Shown piece by piece: positions 54,991 to 63,959 of a stretch of DNA of 64,000 nucleotides (positions are counted from its first letter, which is position 1; every line of letters starts with the position of its first letter). Below the pieces are notes generated by a model that saw only the letters and a program-made list of their open reading frames with translations, made no database searches and was not told the DNA's origin. The translations under genes and the position numbers were made by a program. This stretch comes from SB11 sp965249955. Lineage in GTDB: Bacteria; Bacteroidota; Bacteroidia; UBA8524. The DNA lies in assembly GCA_965249955.1 (NCBI GenBank), contig OZ252261.1:3162001-3226000 (forward strand), read 5' to 3'.

Positions 54991-55764
54991 TTAGTAGCTA
55001 TTGTCTGATAATGAAGAAATTAGATTGCAATTATCGCATTTGAAATCGAAAATATTGTGGAGTTTTTCTTGCAATAACCATTCGCCACCACAACAAGGGC
55101 ATTTGCGTTTTATATCTTTTGAGTGCCTAATGCTTCTATAATTAAAAAGATAATAAAACGTGGGTGTATTAGTCAGTTCAGTAAGTTTTTTACAAATATC
55201 TATACCTTGCTTTGATAGTTGAGAATCTGCCCGCCACATTTGTTTCATTGCCCAAACTTCGCCTACTTCACAATTCATATTTAATCTATCACAAGACTGG
55301 TAATTACTTTCCCATTTTAAAATAGGGCCGTACCCGTATTGATTAAATAATGGTAATTTGTAAAGTGGGACATTAAGGTTACAAGTTCCACAAGTAATTG
55401 GTGAACCGAGATTAGTAAAGGTTGTATATAAAATATAGAATGTGGTTTTCTTGCACTTACATTCTTTATCAGTATTTAGAGGTAATTCTCCTAATATTTT
55501 AAATTGAAGCTTTGAGTTAGCGAGGGTTTCAATTTTTTTTATTCTTTCATTGATTAAGGGGGTATTGTACTTTTTATTCAAAGCATCTTTAGCAATAGTT
55601 AAAGGGAAGCCTCTAATGTTATTTGAATCAAAATGTAAATTGTCCGTACCGTCTTGAACTTGCCCGTTTTCGTAGTATTCGGTTAATAATAAAAAAAATT
55701 CATTGTAAAGTATTTCTTTATCCGTAGTTAAATTAGTCGGTAACCAAATTTCTTGCGTGTACAT
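54991..55764 (-). CDS. Zinc-ribbon protein, probably DUF2310 family
   Basis: 257 residues with many paired cysteines: CKCKK, CGTC, a YQSCDRLNMNCEVGEVWAM segment, and a C-terminal zinc ribbon CPCC...CDNC. The region NVPLYKLPLFNQYGYGPILKWESNYQSCDRLNMNC and the TPTFYYLFNY segment resemble DUF2310, a family of Zn-ribbon, possibly nucleic-acid-binding proteins of unknown function. Base composition is more AT-rich than nearby genes. Stands alone, downstream of ruvC on the same strand. Confidence 0.6.
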   Translation of the reverse strand: MYTQEIWLPTNLTTDKEILYNEFFLLLTEYYENGQVQDGTDNLHFDSNNIRGFPLTIAKDALNKKYNTPLINERIKKIETLANSKLQFKILGELPLNTDKECKCKKTTFYILYTTFTNLGSPITCGTCNLNVPLYKLPLFNQYGYGPILKWESNYQSCDRLNMNCEVGEVWAMKQMWRADSQLSKQGIDICKKLTELTNTPTFYYLFNYRSIRHSKDIKRKCPCCGGEWLLQEKLHNIFDFKCDNCNLISSLSDNSY

Positions 55765-55827
55765 TGCTTAGTTCTTTTATAATTAGCACATTAGCATATT
55801 TTCAAATCTGCACATTTAAACATCTCC

Positions 55828-56397
55828 CTACTTCATCCTATCAGGATTATTTTTAATAAAACTTTCCCAACTGCCGTGTTTCACCCCTTTGCCCCGCAAC
55901 GAGTTATTTTGGAAAAAATGACACACTGCCGCTGCCAATCCATCCGTAGCATCCAAGTATTTGGGCATTTCTTCAAACTTTAGCAAGGTTTGCAGCATAG
56001 CCGCCACCTGCTCTTTGGTAGCAGTTCCTTTGCCCGTTATACTCTGTTTTATTTTTTTTGGGGCATACTCAAAAATGGGGACATCGCGTTGCAAAGCGGC
56101 AGCAATAGCTACACCTTGCGCCCTGCCCAGCTTTAGCATACTTTGCACGTTTTTACCAAAAAAGGGGGCTTCAATAGCCATTTCATCAGGGTGATAGGTA
56201 TCTATAAGATATGTAATGCGTTCAAAAATCTTTTTCAGCTTCAGGGCATGGTCTTCCAGCTTGCTCAAATGCACAACACCTGCATTAATTAGCTCAAATT
56301 TTTTACCTGTACAGCCTATCAAGCCATATCCCATTATATTTGTGCCCGGGTCTATGCCCAAGATGATTTTATCGAAGTTGTCTTGCGTTTCGGCCAC
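55828..56397 (-). CDS. ruvC: Holliday junction endonuclease RuvC
   Basis: 189 residues. RNase H-like fold with the four acidic catalytic residues in place: Asp16 (LGIDPGTN), Glu76 (AIEAPFF), Asp149 and Asp152 (YLDATDGLAAA). Resolves Holliday junctions with RuvAB. Divergently oriented to the UPF0104-type gene 40 bases away. Confidence 0.93.
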   Translation of the reverse strand: MAETQDNFDKIILGIDPGTNIMGYGLIGCTGKKFELINAGVVHLSKLEDHALKLKKIFERITYLIDTYHPDEMAIEAPFFGKNVQSMLKLGRAQGVAIAAALQRDVPIFEYAPKKIKQSITGKGTATKEQVAAMLQTLLKFEEMPKYLDATDGLAAAVCHFFQNNSLRGKGVKHGSWESFIKNNPDRMK

Positions 56398-56436
56398 GTA
56401 TAAAATTAACTAACTCTCAAAAGTAACGTATACATA

Positions 56437-57435
56437 TTGAAAACCCTTTGGCTGTGGTGCAAAAACAATTGGCTTTTGCTGCTAAAACTGATAATTTTGG
56501 CGGTAAGTCTTTGGTTTTTATACGAAAAACTTATTACAGGTGGAGCGTGGAAAGGGTTTAAAGATATTGAGCTTTCTAAACTGCTTGCCAAGCCTTTGCT
56601 TTGGGCTGTTGTAGGGCTAATGGTTATTAACTGGGGACTGGAAGCCCTAAAGTGGAAACTATTGGTAAATCGTTTTGAGCCCATAAGCTATTACACCGCT
56701 AACAAAAGTGTATTAACGGGTGTATTTATCAGCCTGTTTGTAAACATATTAGTCCCCAATAGGCTGGGCGAGTTTGCAGGGCGAATTATCTATGTTAAAC
56801 TAAACAAAATAAAAGCAGCATTGATAACCTCCATAGGTAGTTTTGCTCAGTTTGCAGTAACTGCTTTGGTGGGCGCATCGGCCTATTTGGTGTTTTGGTT
56901 CAGTTATCAGCAAACGCAGCTTTCGCAATTTTCAGGCTACCTATTGGTAGCTGCTGTTGTTCTTATAGTTGCGGTGATATTGTTGTTTTATTTCAACATC
57001 AATGTTTTATCGTGGGTATTGGGCAAACCCAAATTTTTACGTCGCTTTAAAAAAATCACATCAGTATTTTATTTTTATAATACCACCCTGTTGCTAAAGG
57101 TATTTGTATTGTCCATTATCCGTTACGGCGTGTTTTGCGGTCAGTTTATACTTTTACTGTGGGTTTGTGGGGTTGATATTAGCACTGCACAGGGGCTAAT
57201 GGCCGTACCCATAATATTTTTAGTGCAAACGGTTGTGCCAAGCAATTCGCTTAGCGATTTGGGCGTACGTGGCGCAGCATCCATCCATTTTCTAAACTAT
57301 TTTAGTGTTAACGATGCAGGCATATTGGCTGCCGCCTATTTGCTGTGGGGTATAAACATATTTTTGCCCGGTATAATTGGTGCAGTTTTCTTTTCTATTT
57401 TTAAATACAGAAACGGCAATGGTAGTAATAGCTAG
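56437..57435 (+). CDS. UPF0104/AglD-like (lysylphosphatidylglycerol synthase TM region) membrane protein
   Basis: 332 residues from a TTG start (MKTLWLWCKNNW), the only start that keeps the first membrane helix. About eight membrane helices; the motif SLFVNILVPNRLGEFAGR and VPSNSLSDLGVRGAASIHFL match the UPF0104/MprF N-terminal family (PF03706), whose members flip lipids or take part in glycolipid and glycan synthesis. It overlaps the following membrane glycosyltransferase by 17 bases, implying a joint role. Confidence 0.78.
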   Translation: MKTLWLWCKNNWLLLLKLIILAVSLWFLYEKLITGGAWKGFKDIELSKLLAKPLLWAVVGLMVINWGLEALKWKLLVNRFEPISYYTANKSVLTGVFISLFVNILVPNRLGEFAGRIIYVKLNKIKAALITSIGSFAQFAVTALVGASAYLVFWFSYQQTQLSQFSGYLLVAAVVLIVAVILLFYFNINVLSWVLGKPKFLRRFKKITSVFYFYNTTLLLKVFVLSIIRYGVFCGQFILLLWVCGVDISTAQGLMAVPIIFLVQTVVPSNSLSDLGVRGAASIHFLNYFSVNDAGILAAAYLLWGINIFLPGIIGAVFFSIFKYRNGNGSNS

Positions 57436-58576
57436 TATACTATCTGTTTTCTTAGCCCTTTTTTACTTGGTGCTAATGGGAAGCTACCGCAAAGGGTGGA
57501 AGGCTATACCCATAGTGCCCGAAAATAAAGGTGAAACAAAGGTTTTAGTAAGCGTGGTTATTCCTGCCAGAAACGAGGAACAAAATATAACTCGTTGCCT
57601 TGATGCAATTTACGAACAAGACTACCCCAAAGGTTTTTTTGAAGTGATTGTGGTAGACGACCATTCTACCGATAGCACACCGCAAACTGTATTAAACTAT
57701 AAAGCTACTGCCAGTTGGGAGCAACTTCAACTGTTAGAGTTGAAAAACATACCCAACCAACGCTATAAAAAAGCTGCCATTACTGAGGCTATAAAGCAAG
57801 CCAAAGGTGAAATTATTATTACTACCGATGCCGATTGCACTATGGGTAGCGAGTGGTTGACACAAACCATAGGCTATTTTACCCAAACCAATGCTGCATT
57901 GGTAAGCGGAGCGGTTGTGTTTAATTGGGAGGAGAAACTATACTCACCTATAAAAAACTTTTTCTTAAAAATACAACAGGTTGAGTTTGCTGGTTTGGTG
58001 GGTATTGGCGGGGCAGCCCTTCAATTAAAATTTCCCAATATGTGCAATGGGGCAAACCTTGCTTACAGAAAAGAAGTTTTTGAAGAAGTGGGCGGCTATA
58101 TGGGTAACGATAATCTACTATCGGGCGATGATGAATTTTTGATGCACAAGGTGTTTAGTCGCTACCCGCAGCAAGTACATTTTAATAAAAATCCAAAAAC
58201 AGTGGTAAAAACGCCACCATCATACACGTGGGGGCAGTTTTTAGGGCAGCGTATGCGCTGGGTATCAAAAAGCACAAAGTATAGCGATAAGCGCATTACC
58301 GCTGTGTTGGCCACCGCATATTTGTTCAATCTTACCATATTTATAAATTTTATAGCGGCATTTTTTTACCCTGCTTTTTGGTGGGTAGTGCTAGTTCAAT
58401 TGCTTAGTAAGGTGGGTATAGAGTATTTGCTTTATGGGCAGATATTGAACTTTTTTAACTTAAAACCGTTACAAAAATTTATTATCCCCGCACAGCCGTT
58501 TCATATATTGTATGTACTGTTAATAGGTGTTTTGGGTAATTTTGGGAGTTATAACTGGAAAGGGAGAAAACAATGA
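57419..58576 (+). CDS. Membrane glycosyltransferase family 2
   Basis: 385 residues from the ATG at 57419 that overlaps the upstream gene by 17 bases; a GTG 42 bases earlier would add a non-typical segment. One N-terminal helix (MVVIASILSVFLALFYLVLMG), the GT-A domain (VSVVIPARNEEQNITRCLDAIY, VIVVDDHSTDSTP, TTDADCTM), a GQRMRW motif as in processive or lipid-acceptor GT2 enzymes, and three C-terminal helices. Probably glycosylates a lipid with the UPF0104-type protein. Overlaps the next gene by four bases (ATGA). Confidence 0.82.
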   Translation: MVVIASILSVFLALFYLVLMGSYRKGWKAIPIVPENKGETKVLVSVVIPARNEEQNITRCLDAIYEQDYPKGFFEVIVVDDHSTDSTPQTVLNYKATASWEQLQLLELKNIPNQRYKKAAITEAIKQAKGEIIITTDADCTMGSEWLTQTIGYFTQTNAALVSGAVVFNWEEKLYSPIKNFFLKIQQVEFAGLVGIGGAALQLKFPNMCNGANLAYRKEVFEEVGGYMGNDNLLSGDDEFLMHKVFSRYPQQVHFNKNPKTVVKTPPSYTWGQFLGQRMRWVSKSTKYSDKRITAVLATAYLFNLTIFINFIAAFFYPAFWWVVLVQLLSKVGIEYLLYGQILNFFNLKPLQKFIIPAQPFHILYVLLIGVLGNFGSYNWKGRKQ

Positions 58577-58845
58577 GTATAATGCCACCCGTGCTGGAGA
58601 AGAAAATATTAGGCTCGCTGTTGTTTGCAGAGAGTTTTGAAACCATAATTGAAGAAGCTAAAGAAAGTGAGTATTTGGTGGCTGATGTGCTAAAATGGTT
58701 GATTAAAAACAAATACGTTAGCCCTATGGAGCAGGACGAGAAAACGGGCGACTATAAAACTACTTTTATGTACGATAGTGATAATATGCGTGCATACCAT
58801 TATTGTATGACTGCCAAAGGGCTTAGGTTTTTAGGCGAGAAGTGA
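58573..58845 (+). CDS. Small winged-helix-like protein
   Basis: 90 residues, ATGA overlap with the GT2 gene. KKILGSLLFAESFETIIEEAKESEYLVADVLKWLIKNKYVSPMEQDEKTG followed by YHYCMTAKGLRFLGEK reads like a winged helix (helix-helix-recognition helix-wing-terminal strand), but no family is recognised. May regulate or modulate the two preceding membrane enzymes. Confidence 0.6.
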   Translation: MSIMPPVLEKKILGSLLFAESFETIIEEAKESEYLVADVLKWLIKNKYVSPMEQDEKTGDYKTTFMYDSDNMRAYHYCMTAKGLRFLGEK

Positions 58846-58942
58846 TAGGCAGTTTTAAGGTTTTAATCGGGTTGAACCCCCTATATTATCATACCATTGG
58901 TTAGGGTTTAGAAATCAGCATATCAAAAAATTAATTTGGAGC

Positions 58943-59036
58943 AGGATTTTAATCCTACTCTATAAAAATTACAATCAGAAGGACTACTTAAGTAGTCCTT
59001 CTGATTGTAATTGCAAAAGCGGTAGGTTTCAACCTA
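58943..59036. repeat. Symmetric triple palindrome, REP-like element
   Basis: A perfect 46-bp palindrome (58967-59012, no spacer, centred on ACTTAAGT) is flanked at exactly 40 bases on either side of its centre by two smaller inverted repeats: AGGATT-tt-AATCCT (58943-58956) and TAGGTT-tc-AACCTA (59023-59036). Read outward from the centre, both flanks share GTAGG-TT-AA-CCT, so the whole is an imperfect mirror. A fourth inverted repeat, GGGTT-g-AACCC, lies at 58869-58879. The layout resembles the inverted REP pairs mobilised by RAYT transposases. No transposase is near. Confidence 0.65.
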
Positions 59037-59077
59037 TAGCACTATCGTAAGTATTTTGAATTTCATTACATTGCAGC

Positions 59078-60172
59078 GTGCAACCAAAAAGCCCTTTTCG
59101 TAAAAAGTTTATGCGCAATAAACTGGCTGTGGCCGGAGGTATTTTTATTGCTCTTATGGTAGTACTGGCTTTGTTTGCCTACGTTTTTATACCCGATAAA
59201 ACAACCAATGCCAACACCATGCAACTATCACTAGCCTTGCAAAAACCAGGGTTTGGTATGCAGTTTTTTAAAATGCCTACGGGTAACACACAAAAAAACT
59301 GGTTTAGCAGGATATTTAACGGAAAAGAAGAAACTTACAGACTAACTCCTATTGAAAAATATACCATTGAAAATGATACCGTTATTGTTAACGAGTATTT
59401 GGGTATAGCAGGTATGGAAGGCCCTGTGGCAAAGTACAGCTTTAGTGAATTAGGTTTAAAAAATGCTGACGAAGTGAGCAAGGAACTTATCACCTCAAAA
59501 ACATATATACTGGGTACCGACCGTTTTGGACGCGATATGTTTAGCCGCATGGTATTGGGGTCGCGGGTATCGTTGGCAGTGGGTATTATATCAGTAGCCA
59601 TATCGTTACTAATAGGTATAATACTGGGCGGCTTGGCGGGCTACTATGGCGGCAAGGTTGATGCTGTGGTAATGTGGCTTATAAACGTAATATGGTCGTT
59701 ACCTACCTTGCTAATGGTTATAGCCGTTAGTGTGGCATTGGGTAAAGGTTTTTGGCAAATTTTTATTGCCGTTGGGCTAACTATGTGGGTAGAAGTGGCA
59801 CGGGTTGTGCGTGGACAAGTGATAGCACTACGCGAAAAAGATTTTATAAAAGCAGCGCAAATGTTGGGCTATAAAGATGTTAAAATAATATTTAGGCATA
59901 TACTACCCAATATAATAGCCCCTGTAATAGTAATTGCTGCGGCCAACTTTGCAGCGGCAATATTGCTAGAGGCGGGACTTAGCTTTTTAGGCATAGGTGT
60001 GCAGCCGCCCATACCCAGTTGGGGCATGATGATAAAAGAGCATTACGGATATATAGTGTTAGATACTGCCTACCTTGCCATAGTGCCGGGGGTAGCTATA
60101 ATGTTATTGGTAATGTCGTTTAACTTTGTGGGTAATGGCTTGCGCGATGCACTGGACGTGCGCATGAAATAA
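59078..60172 (+). CDS. DppC/OppC-type ABC transporter permease
   Basis: 364 residues, GTG start. One N-terminal helix (AVAGGIFIALMVVLALFAYVF), an extracytoplasmic loop of about 100 residues (about 37-150), then the permease core with the cytoplasmic coupling motif FIKAAQMLGYKDVKIIFRHILPN and the typical EAGLSFLGIGVQPPIPSWGMMI. Family members have about 290-300 residues, so the loop between helices 1 and 2 is enlarged. The partner permease, binding protein and ATPases are not in the window. GTDRFGRDMFSRMV just before helix 2 is the usual DppC lead-in. Confidence 0.85.
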   Translation: MQPKSPFRKKFMRNKLAVAGGIFIALMVVLALFAYVFIPDKTTNANTMQLSLALQKPGFGMQFFKMPTGNTQKNWFSRIFNGKEETYRLTPIEKYTIENDTVIVNEYLGIAGMEGPVAKYSFSELGLKNADEVSKELITSKTYILGTDRFGRDMFSRMVLGSRVSLAVGIISVAISLLIGIILGGLAGYYGGKVDAVVMWLINVIWSLPTLLMVIAVSVALGKGFWQIFIAVGLTMWVEVARVVRGQVIALREKDFIKAAQMLGYKDVKIIFRHILPNIIAPVIVIAAANFAAAILLEAGLSFLGIGVQPPIPSWGMMIKEHYGYIVLDTAYLAIVPGVAIMLLVMSFNFVGNGLRDALDVRMK

Positions 60173-60201
60173 AAATTTAAGAAAAGAAGGAAAGAGGCTT
60201 A

Positions 60202-60627
60202 ATGTCTAAATTTCGATTAATAATTACCAACCGTTGGGTATTGTTGGGCATTGCCATTTTGGTATTGTCTGTAGGCTACTATATTGATAAAAGCCAATAT
60301 GCCCGTAAAAGCGATTATGGGCAAATAACTCGTACCCTGCAAGAGCACCTTAATACCAAAGAAAAAAGTATTGAGAAGCTACTTGATAACGATAGCTTGC
60401 TACATGGTTTTATTGTAAATGGTTTAAACGACGAGAATAAAAGCACAATAGAACGTAGAGGGTTGATATTGCTTGCCTTTGAAGATTCTTCATTGGTGTT
60501 TTGGTCGTCAAATCTTATCGACCCAAACGAAGTAGCAAAGCAAAAAACCACTGAAATTGATGTGTTAAAAGCACAAAACGGATGGTATTTATTTAAAAAG
60601 AAAAAGAAGGCAAATACACTTTTGTAG
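60202..60627 (+). CDS. N-terminal part of a frameshifted sensor kinase
   Basis: 141 residues: one membrane helix (about 13-28, VLLGIAILVLSVGYY) and the start of a periplasmic sensor domain (HLNTKEKSIEKLLDN). The frame closes shortly after an A-rich run (60592-60610) with the sequence LFKKKKK. In the minus-1 frame the reading continues without interruption as EGKYTFVVLYNFYRHYQYSNRYLHNSF into the downstream 1095-residue ORF, so both parts are one gene. One missing A in the run restores the frame. Either mutation, sequencing error or recoding. See the finding on the slip site. Confidence 0.7.
   Translation: MSKFRLIITNRWVLLGIAILVLSVGYYIDKSQYARKSDYGQITRTLQEHLNTKEKSIEKLLDNDSLLHGFIVNGLNDENKSTIERRGLILLAFEDSSLVFWSSNLIDPNEVAKQKTTEIDVLKAQNGWYLFKKKKKANTLL
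60592..60611 (+). other. Slip site or indel in an A-rich run
   Basis: Two A5 runs separated by a G (TTTAAAAAGAAAAAGAAGG). Adding one A gives TTT AAA AAA GAA AAA GAA GGC and joins the two kinase parts. Consecutive AAA/AAG lysine codons also are a context in which minus-1 slippage is known. Confidence 0.6.
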
Positions 60628-60671
60628 TACTGTACAATTTTTATAGGCACTACCAATATAGCAACCGCTAC

Positions 60672-63600
60672 TTGCACAACAGTTTTGTTTCAGGTGTTGG
60701 TATTGAAAATACTGCTGAAATAAGTAAAGAACCTTTGCAAGATTTTGCCCCTGTGCGCAGCATATTTGGTAAAAAGCTGTTCTATTTGGCCTTGCATCCC
60801 TTCAACCCAAATTCGCTAAGTATACCAGTAGTAGTTCTTACCTTGTTGGGTTTGTGGCTATTTTTTATTTTCCTCTCTAACCAATACGAATGGTTTTTAC
60901 AAAACAATAATTTTTTATTGGGTACACTGTTTTTTGCCCTTGTTTTATTGGGCATTAAAATACTATTGGTCGATTTACATTTTCCTTCGTTTTTGCAAAG
61001 CAGTCAGTTATTCAATCCAGGTGTTTATGCCTCAACAGGTTTGTTTTCGTCGCTAGGCTCATTACTGGTAAACGTGGTTCTGTTGTTTGTTTTTGTATTT
61101 ACACTGTACAAACAAGGTATTACAGAATTAACAAGGGTTGGAAAAACAGAAAGTGATAAACAAAATGTTCGCTATTTGTTTATTCCCGCTTTTTTTGTGC
61201 TTGTTGTTTTTACTGCTTTTATTATCAACACAATAAAAAGCCTAATACTTGATTCTAATATTCCCTTTGATATTTCTAATATATTCCATTTCACTTGGTT
61301 TAGTTTTATTGGCTTGCTAATAACAGCATTGTTGGTATCGGTACACTTTTTTGCCAGCAACTTAGTGTATTTGCTAATGGCTAGGTATAAGCTAAAGGGG
61401 CGTGATTTTTTTGTTTTTGCAGTGGTATCAGTAGCAATGTATGCAGGCTATCAGTTTTTGCGCCATACCGAACTAAATACAACGCTACTTATCCAGTCTC
61501 CCGCTTATGCTTTTGCATTATTATTGGTATTGCAACTGGCCAAAGAACTATCGACCCCACAAAAAACAATGGCTTTTGTATTTGTAGTATCGGTATTTGT
61601 GGCACTGCTATTTTACAGGTTTAATATTGATAAAGAGCACGAAATACGCAAACTATACGGCATACAACTAAGCGACTCAAAGGATATTGAAGCAGAAAAT
61701 ATTTTTGCTGATATGGAGCATCAGTTGGCAACTGACCCGCGCATTTTTAACTACTTTACCAATGCTGTATTTTCTAAGCGAGATTTAGAAAAACATATCA
61801 AGCAGCTATATTTTACAGGTTATTTGGGCAAATACGATGTAGAAATTTTTGACTATGACACACTGGGTAATTTTTATAGAGAGAACAACTATTATACCTA
61901 CGAGTTTGTAGATAACCTATACAACAACTACGCACAATCTACCCTTAGTAGTTATTTTTATTACATACTATACCCATCGGTGCAGTATACCTATATAGCC
62001 AAGTACGATTACTGCACAGGCACGCGTACTATGGGTAGCTTGTATATTCTTTTAAAACGGAAACTAATACAAGACCAAAGCCTTTTTACCGAGCTGTTGT
62101 CTCAATCGGGAAGTAATAATAATTCTCCACCCTACCGCTACTCGTATGCGCTTTACCAAAACGATAAATTGGTGAATAAGGGAGGCAAGTACAGCTATGC
62201 ACTTAATTTTTCTATTGATACATCGGGCGGAAAAGAATTTATAAATTCAAACGGATACAGCCATTTAGTAAAACACGAGCCCAATAAAATTAGTGTAGTA
62301 GTTAGCAAAAAAGAAGATACCGTTTTGCAGCCCCTTGCAGTGTTTAGCTTTTTGTTTTTAATGCTGCTACTATTTATAGCCTTGCTATTTGTGTATAACA
62401 GTATAGTAGTTACCCTACGGGCAATGTTGGCCAATTATTCCAACAGGTGGAAATCGCTATCGCGCTTTTATAGGGTGATGAACAGAATAACACCCATTAC
62501 CAAGCCCAAAGGAGTGCTGTTTAGCACTCGTATACAGGTTACCATGTTTGCCCTTGTATCATCAATATTGCTACTGTCTGGATATATCTTCTTACGTTAT
62601 ATTGATTATAAATATACCGAAAGACAAGGCGACCGAATGGCGCAAAAAATTAAGTCGGTAGCAGGGGCTTTTGAAAATCAGGCACAGTTTGAAATGCAAT
62701 TGATGTTGCCCGATGAACTAACAGGATATCTTAATCAGATAGGTGATTTTTATGAAACTGATATCAATTTTTACAATCCCGATGGGCACCTAATATCATC
62801 CACCAAAAATAAAATATTTACAAGCGGTTTAGTGGCACGTCAAATTGATGCAGAAGCCTACCAAAAGCTAAAAGTTGAAAAGAAATCGTTTTATATACAT
62901 GATGAGAAAATAGGCGTACTTAATTACGAGTCGGCTTACCTACCTATATTAGATACACGGCAAAATGTGGTAGCTTATCTTAATTTACCCTTCTTTACTA
63001 ATGAAGCAGAGTTGAACGAAGAAATATCAGCCTTCTTTGTCAATTTTGTTAATTTATACATCATGTTTTTTATGGTGGCGGCCGTATTTGCCTATTTTAT
63101 TACTCAAAGGGTAACAGCTCCACTCACAATTATTCAAAACAAATTATCAAAGCTTAGCCTTAGCAGTAAAAATGAGGTGATTGAATGGACTGACGAGGAT
63201 GAGATTGGTGAGTTAGTGGCACAATACAATAAAATGATTATTGCGCTTGAAGATAGTGCGGGCAAATTGGCCGAAAGTGAAAGGGAAGGGGCTTGGCGTG
63301 AAATGGCAAGACAAATTGCCCACGAGATTAAAAACCCGCTTACCCCCATGAAGTTGAGTTTGCAGCACTTGCAAAGGGCTTGGCTGGCCAAGGGTGATAA
63401 TATTGACGAGACCTTTAAAAGGGTTACAAATGTATTGATTGAGCAAATTGACAGCCTATCAAACCTTGCCTCTGAGTTTTCATCGTTTTCTAAAATGCCC
63501 GACCCAGTGGTGGAACAGCTTGAAATGAACGATTTGTTGCAGTTGGTGGCTCACTTGTACGAGGATACCGAAAATCTTTTTGTTCGTTTCCACAGGTTGG

Positions 63601-63959
63601 ATAAAGAGATAAGAGTATCTGCTGATAGAGACCAACTTTCGCGTGTATTTAAAAATATTGTTACCAACGCCATACAAGCAGTACCTGATGATGTTGAAGG
63701 GCGTATTGATATAGCCATAAAGGTTGAAAACGAAAAAGTAATAGTATCTATAACCGATAATGGCAAAGGCATACCAATGGAACAGGCCAATAAGGTGTTT
63801 ATACCTAGCTTTAGCACCAAATCATCAGGTATGGGCTTAGGCTTGGCCATCTCTAAAAAAATTATTGAAAGCTTTGGCGGTAAAATTACTTTCGAGTCGG
63901 AAGAAGGTAAAGGCACCGTGTTTTTTATTGTACTTCCGCTTTCCGTCGAAAACTCGTAA
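60672..63959 (+). CDS. NtrY-like sensor histidine kinase, main part
   Basis: 1095 residues counted from a TTG; the real gene probably begins at 60202 and enters this frame near 60597. Several membrane helices in the first 310 residues, a large extracytoplasmic region (about 330-560), a helix pair around 560-630, a second extracytoplasmic sensor region, a helix at about 790-810, a HAMP domain (TQRVTAPLTIIQNKLSKLS), the His-phosphoacceptor helix (REMARQIAHEIKNPLTPMKLS; His884) and an HATPase_c domain (NIVTNAIQAV, ITDNGKGIP, STKSSGMGLGLAI). The H box resembles NtrY/AtoS-type kinases. The cognate response regulator is not visible before the window end, 41 bases after the stop. Confidence 0.85.
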   Translation: MHNSFVSGVGIENTAEISKEPLQDFAPVRSIFGKKLFYLALHPFNPNSLSIPVVVLTLLGLWLFFIFLSNQYEWFLQNNNFLLGTLFFALVLLGIKILLVDLHFPSFLQSSQLFNPGVYASTGLFSSLGSLLVNVVLLFVFVFTLYKQGITELTRVGKTESDKQNVRYLFIPAFFVLVVFTAFIINTIKSLILDSNIPFDISNIFHFTWFSFIGLLITALLVSVHFFASNLVYLLMARYKLKGRDFFVFAVVSVAMYAGYQFLRHTELNTTLLIQSPAYAFALLLVLQLAKELSTPQKTMAFVFVVSVFVALLFYRFNIDKEHEIRKLYGIQLSDSKDIEAENIFADMEHQLATDPRIFNYFTNAVFSKRDLEKHIKQLYFTGYLGKYDVEIFDYDTLGNFYRENNYYTYEFVDNLYNNYAQSTLSSYFYYILYPSVQYTYIAKYDYCTGTRTMGSLYILLKRKLIQDQSLFTELLSQSGSNNNSPPYRYSYALYQNDKLVNKGGKYSYALNFSIDTSGGKEFINSNGYSHLVKHEPNKISVVVSKKEDTVLQPLAVFSFLFLMLLLFIALLFVYNSIVVTLRAMLANYSNRWKSLSRFYRVMNRITPITKPKGVLFSTRIQVTMFALVSSILLLSGYIFLRYIDYKYTERQGDRMAQKIKSVAGAFENQAQFEMQLMLPDELTGYLNQIGDFYETDINFYNPDGHLISSTKNKIFTSGLVARQIDAEAYQKLKVEKKSFYIHDEKIGVLNYESAYLPILDTRQNVVAYLNLPFFTNEAELNEEISAFFVNFVNLYIMFFMVAAVFAYFITQRVTAPLTIIQNKLSKLSLSSKNEVIEWTDEDEIGELVAQYNKMIIALEDSAGKLAESEREGAWREMARQIAHEIKNPLTPMKLSLQHLQRAWLAKGDNIDETFKRVTNVLIEQIDSLSNLASEFSSFSKMPDPVVEQLEMNDLLQLVAHLYEDTENLFVRFHRLDKEIRVSADRDQLSRVFKNIVTNAIQAVPDDVEGRIDIAIKVENEKVIVSITDNGKGIPMEQANKVFIPSFSTKSSGMGLGLAISKKIIESFGGKITFESEEGKGTVFFIVLPLSVENS

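Noticed and set aside
60315..60677. 120-codon minus-strand ORF over the kinase N-terminus
   Set aside because: It is antisense to the sensor kinase and begins in the frameshift region; the plus-strand continuation gives far better protein sequence.
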